Shown: one piece after another, positions 63,917 through 64,000 of the stretch
Layout of the letters: every line of letters begins with the position of its first letter
Position numbering within the stretch: the stretch's first letter is position 1
Position numbers and translations under genes: made by a program
The notes under the pieces: model-generated
Database searches by the model: none
Told to the model about the DNA's origin: nothing
Seen by the model: only the letters and a program-made list of their open reading frames with translations
Assembly (NCBI GenBank): GCA_019925095.2
Contig: CM034406.1
Location: 18,084,888-18,148,887, forward strand
Reading direction: 5' to 3'
Length of the DNA stretch: 64,000 nucleotides
DNA from: Dendrolimus kikuchii
Lineage: Eukaryota > Arthropoda > Insecta > Lepidoptera > Lasiocampidae

Positions 63917-64000
63917 TTATTTTTATTGCAGGAGTTCAGCAGACAGGCAGACGGCCCACTGAATGGAAAGCGGTTACCATCGCCTATGGACATTTGCAAC
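63917..64000 (-). mobile_element. SINE-A cut by the window edge
   Basis: The 3' end of a minus-strand copy (T run, ATTGCAGGAG, GGCAGACGGCCCAC) that continues past position 64000. Confidence 0.8.

Overview
This window is nuclear DNA from an insect, most likely a moth or butterfly. The genes have spliced exons with GT/AG borders, the background is AT-rich, and it is packed with retroelement debris of a kind I associate with Lepidoptera (recalled, not searched). No prokaryotic gene order, operon or CRISPR array is present. By my reading only about 1.4 kb of 64 kb codes for host protein.

Two host genes are recognised, both on the minus strand and arranged head to tail. (1) A complete mevalonate kinase gene (7832-23478) can be assembled from five exons with intact splice sites. 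The phases agree across every junction and the coding length is 1188 bp, or 395 residues; human MVK is 396. All GHMP-kinase motifs are present. (2) The last two coding exons of a BolA-like protein 2 gene (34919-35013 and 23844-23934) lie just upstream, with only 365 bp between its stop codon and the MVK start codon. Its first coding exon was not found. A CpG-rich block near 56830-57000, followed on the minus strand by a good splice donor, is a candidate distant promoter and 5' UTR exon, but the link is unproven.

The rest is layered mobile DNA. (a) Fourteen 5'-truncated copies of one non-LTR retrotransposon (here LINE-T) end in a TGTA/TATG microsatellite, and each has visible target-site duplications; the shortest copy is 61 bp. 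(b) A family of about 310 bp with a poly(A) tail (SINE-A, around 20 copies and fragments) shares its last ~80 bp with the 3' end of a second LINE (LINE-B), which suggests the SINE uses that LINE's machinery. (c) One tRNA-derived SINE family has good pol III A and B boxes (SINE-P), and a second has a B-box only (SINE-Q). (d) A family of solo LTRs of about 460-505 bp has TGTTAC/GTAACA ends. (e) There are DNA-transposon relics: a hAT deletion derivative, a mariner-type MITE, and several foldback elements. (f) A 9-bp minisatellite has 52 copies with no variation seen, and there are several microsatellites.

Layout: 1-7831, intergenic repeats downstream of MVK; 7832-23478, MVK with four repeat-filled introns; 23479-23843, short spacer; 23844-35013, the two bolA2 exons and their 11-kb intron; 35014-56700, repeats, possibly bolA2 intron 1; 56700-57000, candidate promoter; 57000-64000, repeats with the minisatellite. 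I found no new multi-gene system. The most interesting signals are the SINE/LINE tail sharing, splice-acceptor-like ends of SINE-A placed antisense inside MVK, the LINE-T insertion series, and the close bolA2-MVK spacing.
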